Positions 1 to 9,051 of a stretch of DNA of 64,000 nucleotides are shown in pieces. Where the stretch lies: the NCBI RefSeq assembly GCF_023347235.1, contig NZ_CP094467.1, positions 124,001 to 188,000 on the forward strand. Reading direction: 5' to 3'. Source of the stretch: Faecalibacterium sp. I4-1-79. Lineage in GTDB: Bacteria; Bacillota; Clostridia; Oscillospirales; Ruminococcaceae. The first letter of the stretch is position 1. Every line of letters begins with the position of its first letter. Both the position numbers and the translations under genes were made by a program. Under the pieces are notes generated by a model. It searched no databases. It was not told the DNA's origin and saw nothing but the letters and a program-made list of their open reading frames with translations.

Positions 1-1061
<1,061 letters not shown>

Positions 1062-1128
1062 TCATTTGCTTTTTACCAATGCAAAAATTCCGGGCCCTGG
1101 AATCTTTTCGATGGATTTATTATACGGT

Positions 1129-1268
1129 CATTCGTTCGTAAAATCAATGTTTTTCTGAACAAATGTTCGTTTTTGTCGTGCTGCACAAGAACATCCGTTT
1201 GTTTTTGTACACTATTTTTGGGAATTTCGATTGTTTTACTGCTCAATTCTGGACAATTGTTCGTTTTT
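1129..1268. promoter_or_regulatory. Divergent control region with repeated TGTTCGTTTTT motifs
   Basis: The 286-base gap between the PTS gene and the RpiR gene holds two exact copies of TGTTCGTTTTT (1164-1174 and 1258-1268). Each is the right half of an inverted sequence: GAACAAATGTTC at 1157-1168 and GGACAATTGTTC at 1251-1262. A looser third copy lies at about 1193-1206. Paired operators in a divergent promoter fit RpiR control; this role is inferred. Confidence 0.5.
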
Positions 1269-1335
1269 CGATTATACTTGAGATAATGATCCTTACCGAT
1301 ACCCCAATTTTTAGACTCCGATGGAGGTAATCTCT

Positions 1336-2082
1336 ATGACAGTTCTGGAAAATATGCAGGCTGTGCTACCCAGTCTCCCCAAAAACGAGCGCAAAGCCGC
1401 AGAATATCTGCTGAACTATCCGCACGATATCCAGCGCCGAAGCGCTGAGGTCATTGCACAGGATGCCGGCATCTCACGCAGTGCCATCGTTCGTTTATGC
1501 CAGAAACTCGGATATCAGGGATGGTCTGAGTTCAAATATGCCTATCTTCATGAACCGGCTCTGGCGGCTTCTGCACAGGAGCACAACATCCTGACCCGGT
1601 ACGAAAACATTATCCAAAAGCTCCGTCAAGGGGTCGCCGCTGATCAGCTTCAGACGATCGTTCAGATCATCCACCGGGCCAATCGCGTTATCACTCTTGG
1701 CAACTATCACTCTGGCATGTCTGCACAGCAGATGGCTTTTCGTCTGAACCGTTCCGGCATCGACAGCCACTTTATGAATGATACTTCGCAGATGGAATGC
1801 TATGTTTCCCTCATCCGATCTGATGACGTTGTATTTATTTTTTCTCTCAGCGGTGATCCGCTTTATGAATCCCTTGTGGAACAATATGTTCAACGAGGAG
1901 CATCGGTCATCCTCATCACCATGTCGACCCGTACCACTCTCGCAAAACTTGTTACCCAGACGGTTGTGCTTCCTTTCCTTAGCCACGAGCGATGCAATTA
2001 TCTTCTAGATGATGCGATTACTTTTTTCATATTTATTGAGATGATCATAGAAGCGCTTCATGAAGAAAGCTCTAAGCAGTAA
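1336..2082 (+). CDS. RpiR-family sugar-responsive transcriptional regulator
   Basis: A 248-residue protein with an N-terminal helix-turn-helix (about residues 1-77, with QDAGISRSAIVRLCQKLGY) and a C-terminal SIS sugar-isomerase-like domain (from about residue 105, with VITLGNYHSGMSAQQ). RpiR proteins sense phosphosugars through the SIS domain. ATG 1336 is preferred over ATG 1321 because GGAGGT at 1323-1328 is a well-placed ribosome binding site that would lie inside the longer reading frame. It is divergent from the PTS gene and 27 bases upstream of a radical SAM gene, so it probably regulates both sides. Confidence 0.88.
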   Translation: MTVLENMQAVLPSLPKNERKAAEYLLNYPHDIQRRSAEVIAQDAGISRSAIVRLCQKLGYQGWSEFKYAYLHEPALAASAQEHNILTRYENIIQKLRQGVAADQLQTIVQIIHRANRVITLGNYHSGMSAQQMAFRLNRSGIDSHFMNDTSQMECYVSLIRSDDVVFIFSLSGDPLYESLVEQYVQRGASVILITMSTRTTLAKLVTQTVVLPFLSHERCNYLLDDAITFFIFIEMIIEALHEESSKQ

Positions 2083-2109
2083 AATAGAAGATGTTAAGCT
2101 GAGGTAACA

Positions 2110-3237
2110 ATGAAAAATTTGAACTTTCTAATCAAACCGGCTTCAAGTCTGTGCAATATGCGTTGTCGCTACTGTTTTTATGAAGATGAAGCAGTCAATC
2201 GCACAGAAGCCAGCACTGGTCGAATGACGACTGAAACAGTCGATTGTTTGATTCAACAAGCCTTTGCTGCATTGGATAACAGGAACAGTAGCGTGACGTT
2301 CGCCTTTCAGGGAGGAGAACCAACACTTGCTGGGCTGGATTACTACCGTTATTTTGTTGAAAAGGTTTACCAGCATAACGCAAACCACGTCCACGTAAAT
2401 TTTGCAATTCAGACAAATGGCCTGATGATTGATGAACAGTGGGCTGTTTTTCTGGCAGCAAATCGCTTCCTAGTGGGAATCAGTATAGATGGCACAAAAG
2501 CTCTTCATGATGAATTACGCCCAGATGCTTTTGGAAGATCCACATGGGCTCGCGTGACAAAAGCACTTTCTCTTTTGCAAAAAAATAAAGTTGATACAAA
2601 CATCCTCTGTGTTGTTACACGGTCGTGTGCAAAAAGCCCTGTCAAAGTGTATCATACGCTTCAGAAACTTGGTGGTAACTATCTGCAATTTACGCCGTGT
2701 CTTGATCCATTAGGCAAACCTCGTGGCAGTATGCCATATTCCATTACACCGGAACTTTATGGACACTTTTTATGTGGGTTATTTGATGAATGGTATCGGG
2801 ATTGGCAAGCTGGTCAGTATACAAGCGTCCGTTTATTTGACGACTATATCTATCTTGCTATGGGAATGCCTGCAGGAACATGTGCCACAAGTGGAAGCTG
2901 TGGAAATTATCTTGTGGTGGAAGGAAACGGTTCTCTCTATCCTTGTGACTTTTACTGTTTAGACGAATGGAAACTGGGGGTAGTGAAGGATACGTCATTT
3001 GTCGAAATCATGCAATGCGATAAGGAGCGCCGTTTTTTAAAGGACGGAGCAGAACATCCTGCTGAGTGTAATTCATGCCGCTGGCGAAGAATGTGCTTCG
3101 GCGGCTGTAAACGGGATTGGTATGTAGATTCCACGGGAAATCATAACTATTTGTGTGGCGCTTTCCAGATGTTTTTTGAACATTCATTTCCCAGAATCGA
3201 ACAAATTGCAAAACAACAGAAAGCTTGTTTATATTGA
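2110..3237 (+). CDS. Radical SAM/SPASM enzyme, anaerobic sulfatase-maturase-like
   Basis: A 375-residue protein with the radical SAM motif C-x3-C-x2-C at the start (CNMRCRYCFY, Cys15/19/22). A C-terminal SPASM region carries many cysteines (GTCATSGSCGNY, YPCDFYC, CNSCRWRRMCFGGCKRDW), as in anaerobic sulfatase-maturing enzymes that oxidise a Ser or Cys to formylglycine. GAGGT at 2101-2105 precedes the start. It probably shares a transcript with the RpiR gene. No sulfatase or precursor peptide is visible in this window, so the substrate is unknown; a peptide-modifying SPASM enzyme is the alternative. Confidence 0.85.
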   Translation: MKNLNFLIKPASSLCNMRCRYCFYEDEAVNRTEASTGRMTTETVDCLIQQAFAALDNRNSSVTFAFQGGEPTLAGLDYYRYFVEKVYQHNANHVHVNFAIQTNGLMIDEQWAVFLAANRFLVGISIDGTKALHDELRPDAFGRSTWARVTKALSLLQKNKVDTNILCVVTRSCAKSPVKVYHTLQKLGGNYLQFTPCLDPLGKPRGSMPYSITPELYGHFLCGLFDEWYRDWQAGQYTSVRLFDDYIYLAMGMPAGTCATSGSCGNYLVVEGNGSLYPCDFYCLDEWKLGVVKDTSFVEIMQCDKERRFLKDGAEHPAECNSCRWRRMCFGGCKRDWYVDSTGNHNYLCGAFQMFFEHSFPRIEQIAKQQKACLY

Positions 3238-3264
3238 GATTTCTTGGATTTTTTTAGAAAGACC

Positions 3265-3293
3265 TTGCATTTATTGAAGTTGCGTGATATATT
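3265..3293 (+). promoter_or_regulatory. Putative sigma-A promoter of the recombinase gene
   Basis: TTGCAT (3265-3270) and TATATT (3288-3293) are separated by 17 bases, upstream of the recombinase start at 3358. Confidence 0.45.
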
Positions 3294-3357
3294 ATACGAA
3301 ATTAAAGATTGGCAAACGTATTATCGTTCAATGATGTATAAATGAGAGGTGCCCGCC

Positions 3358-5001
3358 ATGACCGCCGTGATCTACGCCCGCTATTCCAGCGACAACCAGC
3401 GTGAAGAATCCATCGAGGGTCAGATTCGTGAATGTACGGCGTATGCCGAGAAAAACGACATCACGATCGTTAAGCACTACATCGACCGTGCTATCTCTGC
3501 CAAAACGGACAACCGTCCGGAGTTCCAGCAGATGATTAAGGATAGCGACAAAAAGCTGTTTGATATTGTTCTGGTCTGGAAACTCGACCGTTTCGCCCGG
3601 AATCGTTACGACAGTGCCCGGTATAAGACCCAACTGAAGAAGAACGGTGTCAAGCTCATGTCTGCCACCGAGATCATCTCCGAGGGGCCGGAGGGCATCA
3701 TTCTGGAATCAGTGCTGGAGGGCTATGCGGAATACTACTCCGCTGACCTTGCCGAAAAGGTCGTCCGTGGACAGACGGAGAACATCCTGAAAGGCCGCTG
3801 CAACGGTGGTCGTGGAACGTTTGGCTACACGCTGGATTCTGAGCGGAAATTTCACATCGACCCGCTTGCATCCCCTTTCGTGCTGGAATCGTTCAAGAAG
3901 TATCGGGATGGCCTCACGATGAAAGAGATTCGGGATTGGCTGAATGAAAACGGCATCAAGAACCCGGTCGGCGGCGAATTTACTTACAACAGCGTAGAGC
4001 ATATGCTCAAAAACCGGCGTTACATCGGAGAACTGAAATTCCGGGATGTGGTCGTGCCGGATGCCATCCCGCCCATCGTTCCACTGGAACTGTTTGAGGA
4101 TGTGCAAGAAAAGATTGCCAAAAACAAGAAAGCCCCTGCCCGTAGAAAGGCAGAGGATGACTACCTGCTCACCACCAAGCTGTTCTGCGGCTACTGTGGG
4201 GCGTTGATGTTTGGCGAAAGCGGCACAAGCCGGACGGGTGAAGTCCACCGCTACTATAAATGTGCCACTGCCAAAAAGCACAAGGGCTGCAAGAAAAAGA
4301 CCGTCCGCAAACAGTGGCTGGAAGATCTGGTGGTCAACCAGACCATGCAGCTTGTGAAAGACGATGCCGCTATGGAATCCATCATCGCCAAGGTGATGGA
4401 ACTGCAAAACAAGGAGAATACCAACATTCCCCTTTATAAAAAGCAGCTCCGGGATGCAGAATCCGGTATCCAGAATATGCTCAATGCGATTCAGGCCGGT
4501 ATCCTGACCAGCTCCACCAAGGAGCGGTTGGAGCAGCTGGAAGAAACCAAGCGTGAGCTTGAAGCACGCATTGCGGAAGAAAAGCTGGCGAAGCCGAAAG
4601 TGACCGAAGAATTTATCAGGTTTTGGCTGCTGCGGTTCCGTAAGCTGGACATGAGCCTGAAAGACCAGCGGCAGGCACTAGTGGATACCTTCATCAATGC
4701 GATTTACCTGTATGATGATAAGGTTTTGATAACCTTCAACTATAAAGAAGGAACACAGACCGTCACCTTTGGGGAAGCGGCAGAAGCCGCATCAAAGGGA
4801 AATGGTTCGGATTTGGATTGCTTTACTGCACCAGAAAATGCCGTGAAATCGAAAGATTTCATGGCTTTTTTGTTTTGTAAGCCATGGGTGCACGGTTTCT
4901 GCACGGTTTCTGCACGGTCAGTGTTTTCCATGTCCGATGATGTAGGGCGCTGTATTGCATTGCAATCAGTGCCCTTTTTTTCATCAGGTGAGCAGAGCTA
5001 A
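3358..5001 (+). CDS. Large serine recombinase (site-specific integrase/resolvase)
   Basis: A 547-residue protein. The resolvase domain covers about residues 1-150 and carries the catalytic-serine context YARYSSDNQREESIEGQ. The recombinase domain follows (NENGIKNPVGGEFTYNSVEHMLKNRRYIG), then a zinc ribbon (LFCGYCGALM ... YKCATAKKHKGC) and a coiled coil at about residues 370-430. Such enzymes integrate or excise mobile elements through a transient Ser-DNA bond. ATG 3358 has GAGAGGT at the right distance; an in-frame GTG at 3349 overlaps that site and is less likely. The last 35 or so codons are odd: they contain an 11-base tandem repeat and a terminator-like hairpin before the stop. Confidence 0.9.
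   Translation: MTAVIYARYSSDNQREESIEGQIRECTAYAEKNDITIVKHYIDRAISAKTDNRPEFQQMIKDSDKKLFDIVLVWKLDRFARNRYDSARYKTQLKKNGVKLMSATEIISEGPEGIILESVLEGYAEYYSADLAEKVVRGQTENILKGRCNGGRGTFGYTLDSERKFHIDPLASPFVLESFKKYRDGLTMKEIRDWLNENGIKNPVGGEFTYNSVEHMLKNRRYIGELKFRDVVVPDAIPPIVPLELFEDVQEKIAKNKKAPARRKAEDDYLLTTKLFCGYCGALMFGESGTSRTGEVHRYYKCATAKKHKGCKKKTVRKQWLEDLVVNQTMQLVKDDAAMESIIAKVMELQNKENTNIPLYKKQLRDAESGIQNMLNAIQAGILTSSTKERLEQLEETKRELEARIAEEKLAKPKVTEEFIRFWLLRFRKLDMSLKDQRQALVDTFINAIYLYDDKVLITFNYKEGTQTVTFGEAAEAASKGNGSDLDCFTAPENAVKSKDFMAFLFCKPWVHGFCTVSARSVFSMSDDVGRCIALQSVPFFSSGEQS
4889..4918 (+). repeat. Tandem 11-base repeat TGCACGGTTTC
   Basis: TGCACGGTTTC occurs at 4889-4899 and 4900-4910, with a partial third copy (TGCACGGT) at 4911-4918. 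It lies inside the 3' end of the recombinase reading frame. It could mark an end or a binding site of the element. Confidence 0.75.
4944..4981 (+). terminator. Terminator-like hairpin inside the recombinase 3' end
   Basis: AGGGCGCTG (4944-4952) pairs with CAGTGCCCT (4967-4975), with one G-T pair, and is followed by a run of seven T (4975-4981). It comes 18 bases before the recombinase stop codon at 4999-5001. Confidence 0.55.
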
Positions 5002-5197
5002 GCGGAGCTTTGCCTTCATTTCCGGGTCGGCATCCTTGAGCAATTCCAAAAGAGCCGTCATGGAGATGGTGGGTTCGCCTGCGGCGGGTACAGCCTGCGG
5101 GCTGGGGGTGTCGGGCTTGGCATAGAAGCCGCTTTCAAACTTCTTGCCCAGCTCCACACGGGAGGACTGCTGGATATAAGCGGCGTACGAAGTGGTT
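4984..5197 (-). pseudogene. C-terminal remnant of an unidentified gene
   Basis: Read on the minus strand, an open stretch of about 70 codons ends at TGA 4984-4986 and encodes a natural-looking peptide (SYAAYIQQSSRVELGKKF ... ALLELLKDADPEMKAKLRL). There is a stop codon directly upstream at about 5200 and no start. The DNA is more GC-rich than the sequence to its right. It overlaps the recombinase tail, so it looks like an old gene end cut by insertion or deletion. The family is not recognised. Confidence 0.5.
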
Positions 5198-5380
5198 CTA
5201 TCGATTTATCCAAATGAAAAACATTGTGATTGTGCTATAAATTTTCTTGAAATTCATGTGCAGACACACAAACTTTTGGAAATTTATGGACGAACGAAAT
5301 AAATTGAGATTAAATTACGTTATTCCAATAAAGATATTTGAAATTATATCCTTTTCAGACGACCGGTAGGAGGGGTATTT

Positions 5381-5644
5381 ATGTTAGAGCAGTTTTTTAA
5401 ATCGCAAATCGCAACAGTTTCTGATCCTTACCAATGCAATCGCATTACGGATGCGTTGGCGGCTGCGGGAATCAAGTTCTATTGTAAAACGAAAGATGTC
5501 AATCGGCGTAATGCGTTCGATCAAGCAAGGATCGGAACGCTGGGGATAAAACCGAAGTATATCACGGAGGTATTTGTGGACAAAGAAAATGCGGAAATGG
5601 CATTCCATATCGTACACACCTTGCCCAATCAAGAAAATTTTTGA
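5381..5644 (+). CDS. Small cytoplasmic protein, DUF2007-like (weak)
   Basis: An 87-residue protein preceded by a strong site (AGGAGGGG 8 bases before ATG). The pattern of a short alpha/beta protein beginning with a position that selects between chains (RITDALAAAGIKFY ... EVFVDKENAEMAFHIV) recalls DUF2007 putative signal-transducing proteins, but the match is only by eye. It has no signal peptide or membrane segment. It lies 57 bases before a MerR-type gene and is likely linked to it in function. The AT-rich 180-base stretch upstream holds no other gene. Confidence 0.6.
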   Translation: MLEQFFKSQIATVSDPYQCNRITDALAAAGIKFYCKTKDVNRRNAFDQARIGTLGIKPKYITEVFVDKENAEMAFHIVHTLPNQENF

Positions 5645-5652
5645 AAAAGCTA

Positions 5653-5683
5653 TTGACTGTCCCCTTGGGGGTGGGCTTATCAT
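5653..5683 (+). promoter_or_regulatory. MerR-type promoter with 19-base spacer
   Basis: TTGACT (5653-5658) and TATCAT (5678-5683) are 19 bases apart, longer than the usual 17. The inverted sequence CCCCTTGGGG (5661-5670) lies in the spacer. Overlong spacers with a central dyad are the hallmark of promoters twisted open by MerR regulators, so autoregulation of the following gene is likely. Confidence 0.65.
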
Positions 5684-5701
5684 ACCAGTGGAGGCGATGA
5701 T

Positions 5702-6568
5702 ATGCTTATCAATGAAGTCTGCAAGAGATGTGGCCTTACAAAAAAGGCGATTGAGTATTATGAGGAACAAGGCTTAACTCGCCCTCAAATCATGGAAAAT
5801 GGTTACAGGGTGTTTTCAGAGGATGATGTCATCCAATTAAACAAAATCGCAGTTTTACGCGGGTTTGGAATATCAGTATCGGACATTAAAACGGTTTTGG
5901 CAGAGAATGACTATTTGTCTTTTCAAACTATATGCGACAAGAAAGAACTGGAAATTTCGGATATACAAGCGAAACAACAATTACTCCACATGCTTGCGAG
6001 AAACCAGAATTGGGAGGATGCCCGGGCGCAATTGAGTCGGCTCGAAATGAAGCGCTCTATTCTTTCAAGATTGCTTGACCGTTTTCCGGGATATTTCGGG
6101 AAATTTATCAGTCTCCATTTTGCACCGTACCTGAATGAGAGGGTTGCAACAGACGAACAGCAAGATGCATTTGAAACGATAATTGATTTTTTAGACGGTG
6201 TGAATATTGTTATCCCGGATGATTTGAAAGAATATCTCGACGATGCTGCGAAAACCATTGATCTTGTTGACGTGTCAAAAAAAGCTGCTGCAAGTGTTGC
6301 TGCTGCAATACAAGACCCTGAACAATATCTGAAAGATAATAGGGAGATGTTTGAGCGGTATAAGGAAGTCAAAGCATCTGACGCGTACAAAAACACTCCG
6401 GGTTACAGACTTCAAGAACTATTCGCACAGTTAAATCGAGAAAACGGGTACAATGATGTCTTTATCCCTGCTATGCGGCGATTGAGCAGTTCTTATCGTG
6501 AATACTATGAAAAGCTATTGAAAGCAAACGAAGTTTTCTTAAAAAGTTATCGCGGAGTTCGTTTTTAA
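5702..6568 (+). CDS. MerR-family transcriptional regulator with long C-terminal domain
   Basis: A 288-residue protein. Residues 1-70 form a typical MerR winged helix-turn-helix (LINEVCKRCGLTKKAIEYYEEQGL ... NGYRVFSEDDV). The remaining 218 residues include a helical linker and an unassigned effector domain, much longer than in metal-sensing MerR proteins. GGAGGCG precedes ATG 5702. Its own promoter has the 19-base spacer expected of MerR control. Codon use is AT-rich compared with most of the window, and the gene ends exactly where a minus-strand remnant begins, which suggests a transferred cassette. The inducer is unknown. Confidence 0.85.
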   Translation: MLINEVCKRCGLTKKAIEYYEEQGLTRPQIMENGYRVFSEDDVIQLNKIAVLRGFGISVSDIKTVLAENDYLSFQTICDKKELEISDIQAKQQLLHMLARNQNWEDARAQLSRLEMKRSILSRLLDRFPGYFGKFISLHFAPYLNERVATDEQQDAFETIIDFLDGVNIVIPDDLKEYLDDAAKTIDLVDVSKKAAASVAAAIQDPEQYLKDNREMFERYKEVKASDAYKNTPGYRLQELFAQLNRENGYNDVFIPAMRRLSSSYREYYEKLLKANEVFLKSYRGVRF

Positions 6569-6690
6569 TGCAAGCGTAGATCTGCTTTCGCAGCTTGTCC
6601 AGTTCAGTCTGATAGACGGTCTGGGTGGGCTGCTGCCCTTCGGCTTTCAGCCGAAAGTTCGTGAGTGCGGACACTACAACCTGCTTCTTT
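6565..6690 (-). pseudogene. Internal fragment of an unidentified gene
   Basis: The minus-strand frame reads QVVVSALTNFRLKAEGQQ then TQTVYQTELDKLRKQIYACIK, from about 6690 to 6565, and stops making sense where the MerR gene ends. An in-frame TGA lies just upstream. The composition matches the remnant at 4984-5197, also on the minus strand. The two could be parts of one gene split by the 5.2-6.57 kb cassette; this is a guess. Confidence 0.4.
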
Positions 6691-6920
6691 CAAGCACAAG
6701 AATAACACTTTGCGGTTGTGCAGTCAACAACCAAAAACAAATTTTGGAAGATTGAACAACTACATAAGATTTTATTTGTGAAAAAGAAAAATACCGCCCA
6801 CGCAGCGCAGCGATGATTTTGTCGGATGAAGTAAGCGGCAAAATAGATCGGGTGTGTTGCGGGGCGGTAAAAATTTTCATGGGGAATAAATCCTCGCCGT
6901 TCTGTACTTTTCTGAAAGTC

Positions 6921-7013
6921 CGCGTTTGCATAGCAATGAAAGCCCCAGTGGGGCTTTTAAGCGGCAGAGCGGTCTTGCGCAGCAAGATGGAGGGGCGTTG
7001 CCCCGACAAGCTC
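6921..7013 (+). repeat. Element D, copy 1 (about 93 bp dispersed repeat)
   Basis: This stretch is nearly identical to the reverse complement of 55811-55902. It includes the hairpin AAAGCCCCAGTGGGGCTTTT and the common ends GCGTTTGC and CCCCGACAAGCT. The flanking sequence TCTGAAAGTC before it resembles the left half of a type C hairpin. The rest of the 650-base gap (6569-7222) holds a gene remnant and a promoter, and no supported gene. Confidence 0.7.
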
Positions 7014-7146
7014 GGTGGGATTTGCGATAAAGAGCATTACGGATTGCAGCGAGCGCCAAGATGGTTTTGCAAATTTTATTGCAGTAAAGCAGTGACAGTA
7101 GGACTTATATTTAACACACGGCAAGAAACAATTTCCGTTTCGCACA

Positions 7147-7175
7147 TTGTAATGTTCGCAGAAAAAACTTATAAT
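7147..7175 (+). promoter_or_regulatory. Promoter of the two-component/ABC operon
   Basis: TTGTAA (7147-7152) and TATAAT (7170-7175) have a 17-base spacer, 47 bases before the response regulator start. Confidence 0.6.
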
Positions 7176-7222
7176 GCTTTTGAACCTGTAGGACACACAA
7201 AACGCGGAAAAGAGAGGGAATC

Positions 7223-7903
7223 ATGAGAAAACTGTTCCTTTTGGAAGATGATCTGAGCCTGATCAGTGGGCTGACCTTTGCATTCAAGAAACAGGGCTTT
7301 GCACTGGATACAGCCCGGACACTGGCAGAAGCCGAGGTGCTGTGGTCAGACAGAAAATATGACCTGCTGGTGCTGGATGTTTCCCTGCCGGATGGCTCTG
7401 GCTTCGATTTCTGCCAGAAGGTGCGGCGCACATCCAACGTGCCGATTCTGTTCCTGACTGCTTCGGATGAGGAAATGAATATCATCATGGGGCTGGAACT
7501 GGGCGGGGATGATTACCTGACCAAGCCGTTCAAGCTGGGTGTCCTGTTGTCGCGGGTCAATGCACTGCTTCGCCGTGCAAATGCGTCCAGCGCAGGAGAA
7601 CCCGTACTGGAATCGGGCAGCATCACCGTCCGGCTGTTGCAGGGGCAGGCATACAAAAACGGAGTATTGCTGGAACTGACCGGCGCAGAGTACAAGCTGC
7701 TCTGCTTCTTTATGCAGCATCCGAATGCCGTGCTATCCAAGGAACAAATTCTGGATGCACTGTGGGACTGCGATGGGGATTACATTGACAGCAGTGCCTT
7801 AACAGTGTACATCCGGCGGCTGCGGATGAAGATTGAGGACGACCCCGGCAAACCGCAGATGCTGCTGACTGTCCGCGGCATGGGCTATAAATGGAATGGG
7901 TAA
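7223..7903 (+). CDS. OmpR-family response regulator
   Basis: A 226-residue protein with a receiver domain (acidic pair Glu8/Asp9/Asp10, phospho-acceptor Asp52 in LLVLDVSLPDG, Lys in DDYLTKPFK) and a C-terminal winged helix (YKLLCFFMQHPNAVLSKEQIL ... VYIRRLRMKIEDDP). It should activate transcription when phosphorylated by the kinase encoded 9 bases downstream. The four-gene order (regulator, kinase, ATPase, FtsX-type permease) is that of peptide-antibiotic sensing and detoxification modules of the Bce type. AGAGGG precedes ATG 7223. Confidence 0.9.
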   Translation: MRKLFLLEDDLSLISGLTFAFKKQGFALDTARTLAEAEVLWSDRKYDLLVLDVSLPDGSGFDFCQKVRRTSNVPILFLTASDEEMNIIMGLELGGDDYLTKPFKLGVLLSRVNALLRRANASSAGEPVLESGSITVRLLQGQAYKNGVLLELTGAEYKLLCFFMQHPNAVLSKEQILDALWDCDGDYIDSSALTVYIRRLRMKIEDDPGKPQMLLTVRGMGYKWNG

Positions 7904-7912
7904 AGGTGCCGT

Positions 7913-8950
7913 ATGAAAGTATTCGCAAACCGGGAGATCCGAAATTTGTTCCAAGCCGTGCTGGCGGTCTGGGCGGTGGCATTGGCTCTCACGCAGGGCA
8001 TCGTATGGCATACGACGCATGTATTTTCTTTCGGGTTACCATTGGTTTTTCTGCTTCTGGGCGGTTGCCTCTGGGGCGTGCTTTTTCGCTATTTCCAAAG
8101 GCAGAGCGCGCTTCTGGAACAGGCAGTCCAGCAAATCCAAAGCTGTCTGGATGGCAACCCGGATGCACGACTGTGCTGCGACCGGGAGGGAGAATTTTAC
8201 CGTCTGTTTCACTCCGTTAATGCATTGGCGGCAGTTCTGAGCGCACACGCAGACAACGAGCAGCGGGAGAAGCGTTTTTTGAAAAATACCATTGCAGATA
8301 TTTCGCACCAGCTCAAAACACCGCTGGCGGCGTTGAATATCTACAACGGTCTGCTTCAGGACGAAGCTGTTTCGCCGTCGGAGGTCAAAGAGTTTGCAGA
8401 CCTGTCCGAACAGGAGTTGGACCGCATCGAAACGCTGGTGCAGAATCTGCTCAAAATCACCCGGCTGGATGCCGGTTCGGTCGTCTTGGAGAAGAAAAAC
8501 GAAAATGTTGCTGAAATGGTGCAGGACATCGCGCGGCAGTATCACTATCGTGCCAAGCAGGAACAGAAAAAGCTTGTTCTGTCCGGCTCAGAGGCGGTTA
8601 CACTTTGGTGCGACCGTGACTGGATGCAGGAAGCTGTGGACAATCTTGTAAAGAATGCCCTTGACCACACAAAGAGCGGAGATACGATTCAGGTAGAGTG
8701 GAATGCACTGCCGTCCATGGTTCAGATCAAAGTGCGCGACAACGGCAGCGGCATCCACCCGGAAGATTTGTACCATATCTTCAAACGGTTTTATCGCAGC
8801 CGCTTTTCACAGGATACACAGGGCATCGGGCTGGGTCTGCCGCTGGCAAAAGCCGTTGTGGAAGCCCATCACGGCACCATTGAAGTAGACAGCGAGCTGG
8901 GAAAGGGCACGACCTTTACGCTGAATTTTCCGATTCCTACAAAATTGTAG
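7913..8950 (+). CDS. Membrane sensor histidine kinase
   Basis: A 345-residue protein. Two membrane helices (about 14-32 and 40-58) leave almost no outside loop, as in intramembrane-sensing kinases that take their signal from a partner transporter. The H-box is SHQLKTPLAAL (His132), followed by N box (VDNLVKNALDH), G1 (DNGSGI) and G2 (GIGLGLPLAK) motifs. It should phosphorylate the preceding regulator. It is followed by an ABC transporter that is its likely sensor partner and target. Confidence 0.9.
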   Translation: MKVFANREIRNLFQAVLAVWAVALALTQGIVWHTTHVFSFGLPLVFLLLGGCLWGVLFRYFQRQSALLEQAVQQIQSCLDGNPDARLCCDREGEFYRLFHSVNALAAVLSAHADNEQREKRFLKNTIADISHQLKTPLAALNIYNGLLQDEAVSPSEVKEFADLSEQELDRIETLVQNLLKITRLDAGSVVLEKKNENVAEMVQDIARQYHYRAKQEQKKLVLSGSEAVTLWCDRDWMQEAVDNLVKNALDHTKSGDTIQVEWNALPSMVQIKVRDNGSGIHPEDLYHIFKRFYRSRFSQDTQGIGLGLPLAKAVVEAHHGTIEVDSELGKGTTFTLNFPIPTKL

Positions 8951-9051
8951 GCTGCGTGTAGGCTTGCAGTAAGGTTGACGTGTTATCCTTTTCTGCACAG
9001 ACAGAGAGAATCCGTCTGAATCGAAGGAACCTGCAAAGTGAGGGATACACT

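Noticed and set aside
6813-7226. 137-codon open frame upstream of the response regulator
   Set aside because: It runs through element D and the promoter of the operon, and no domain is visible.
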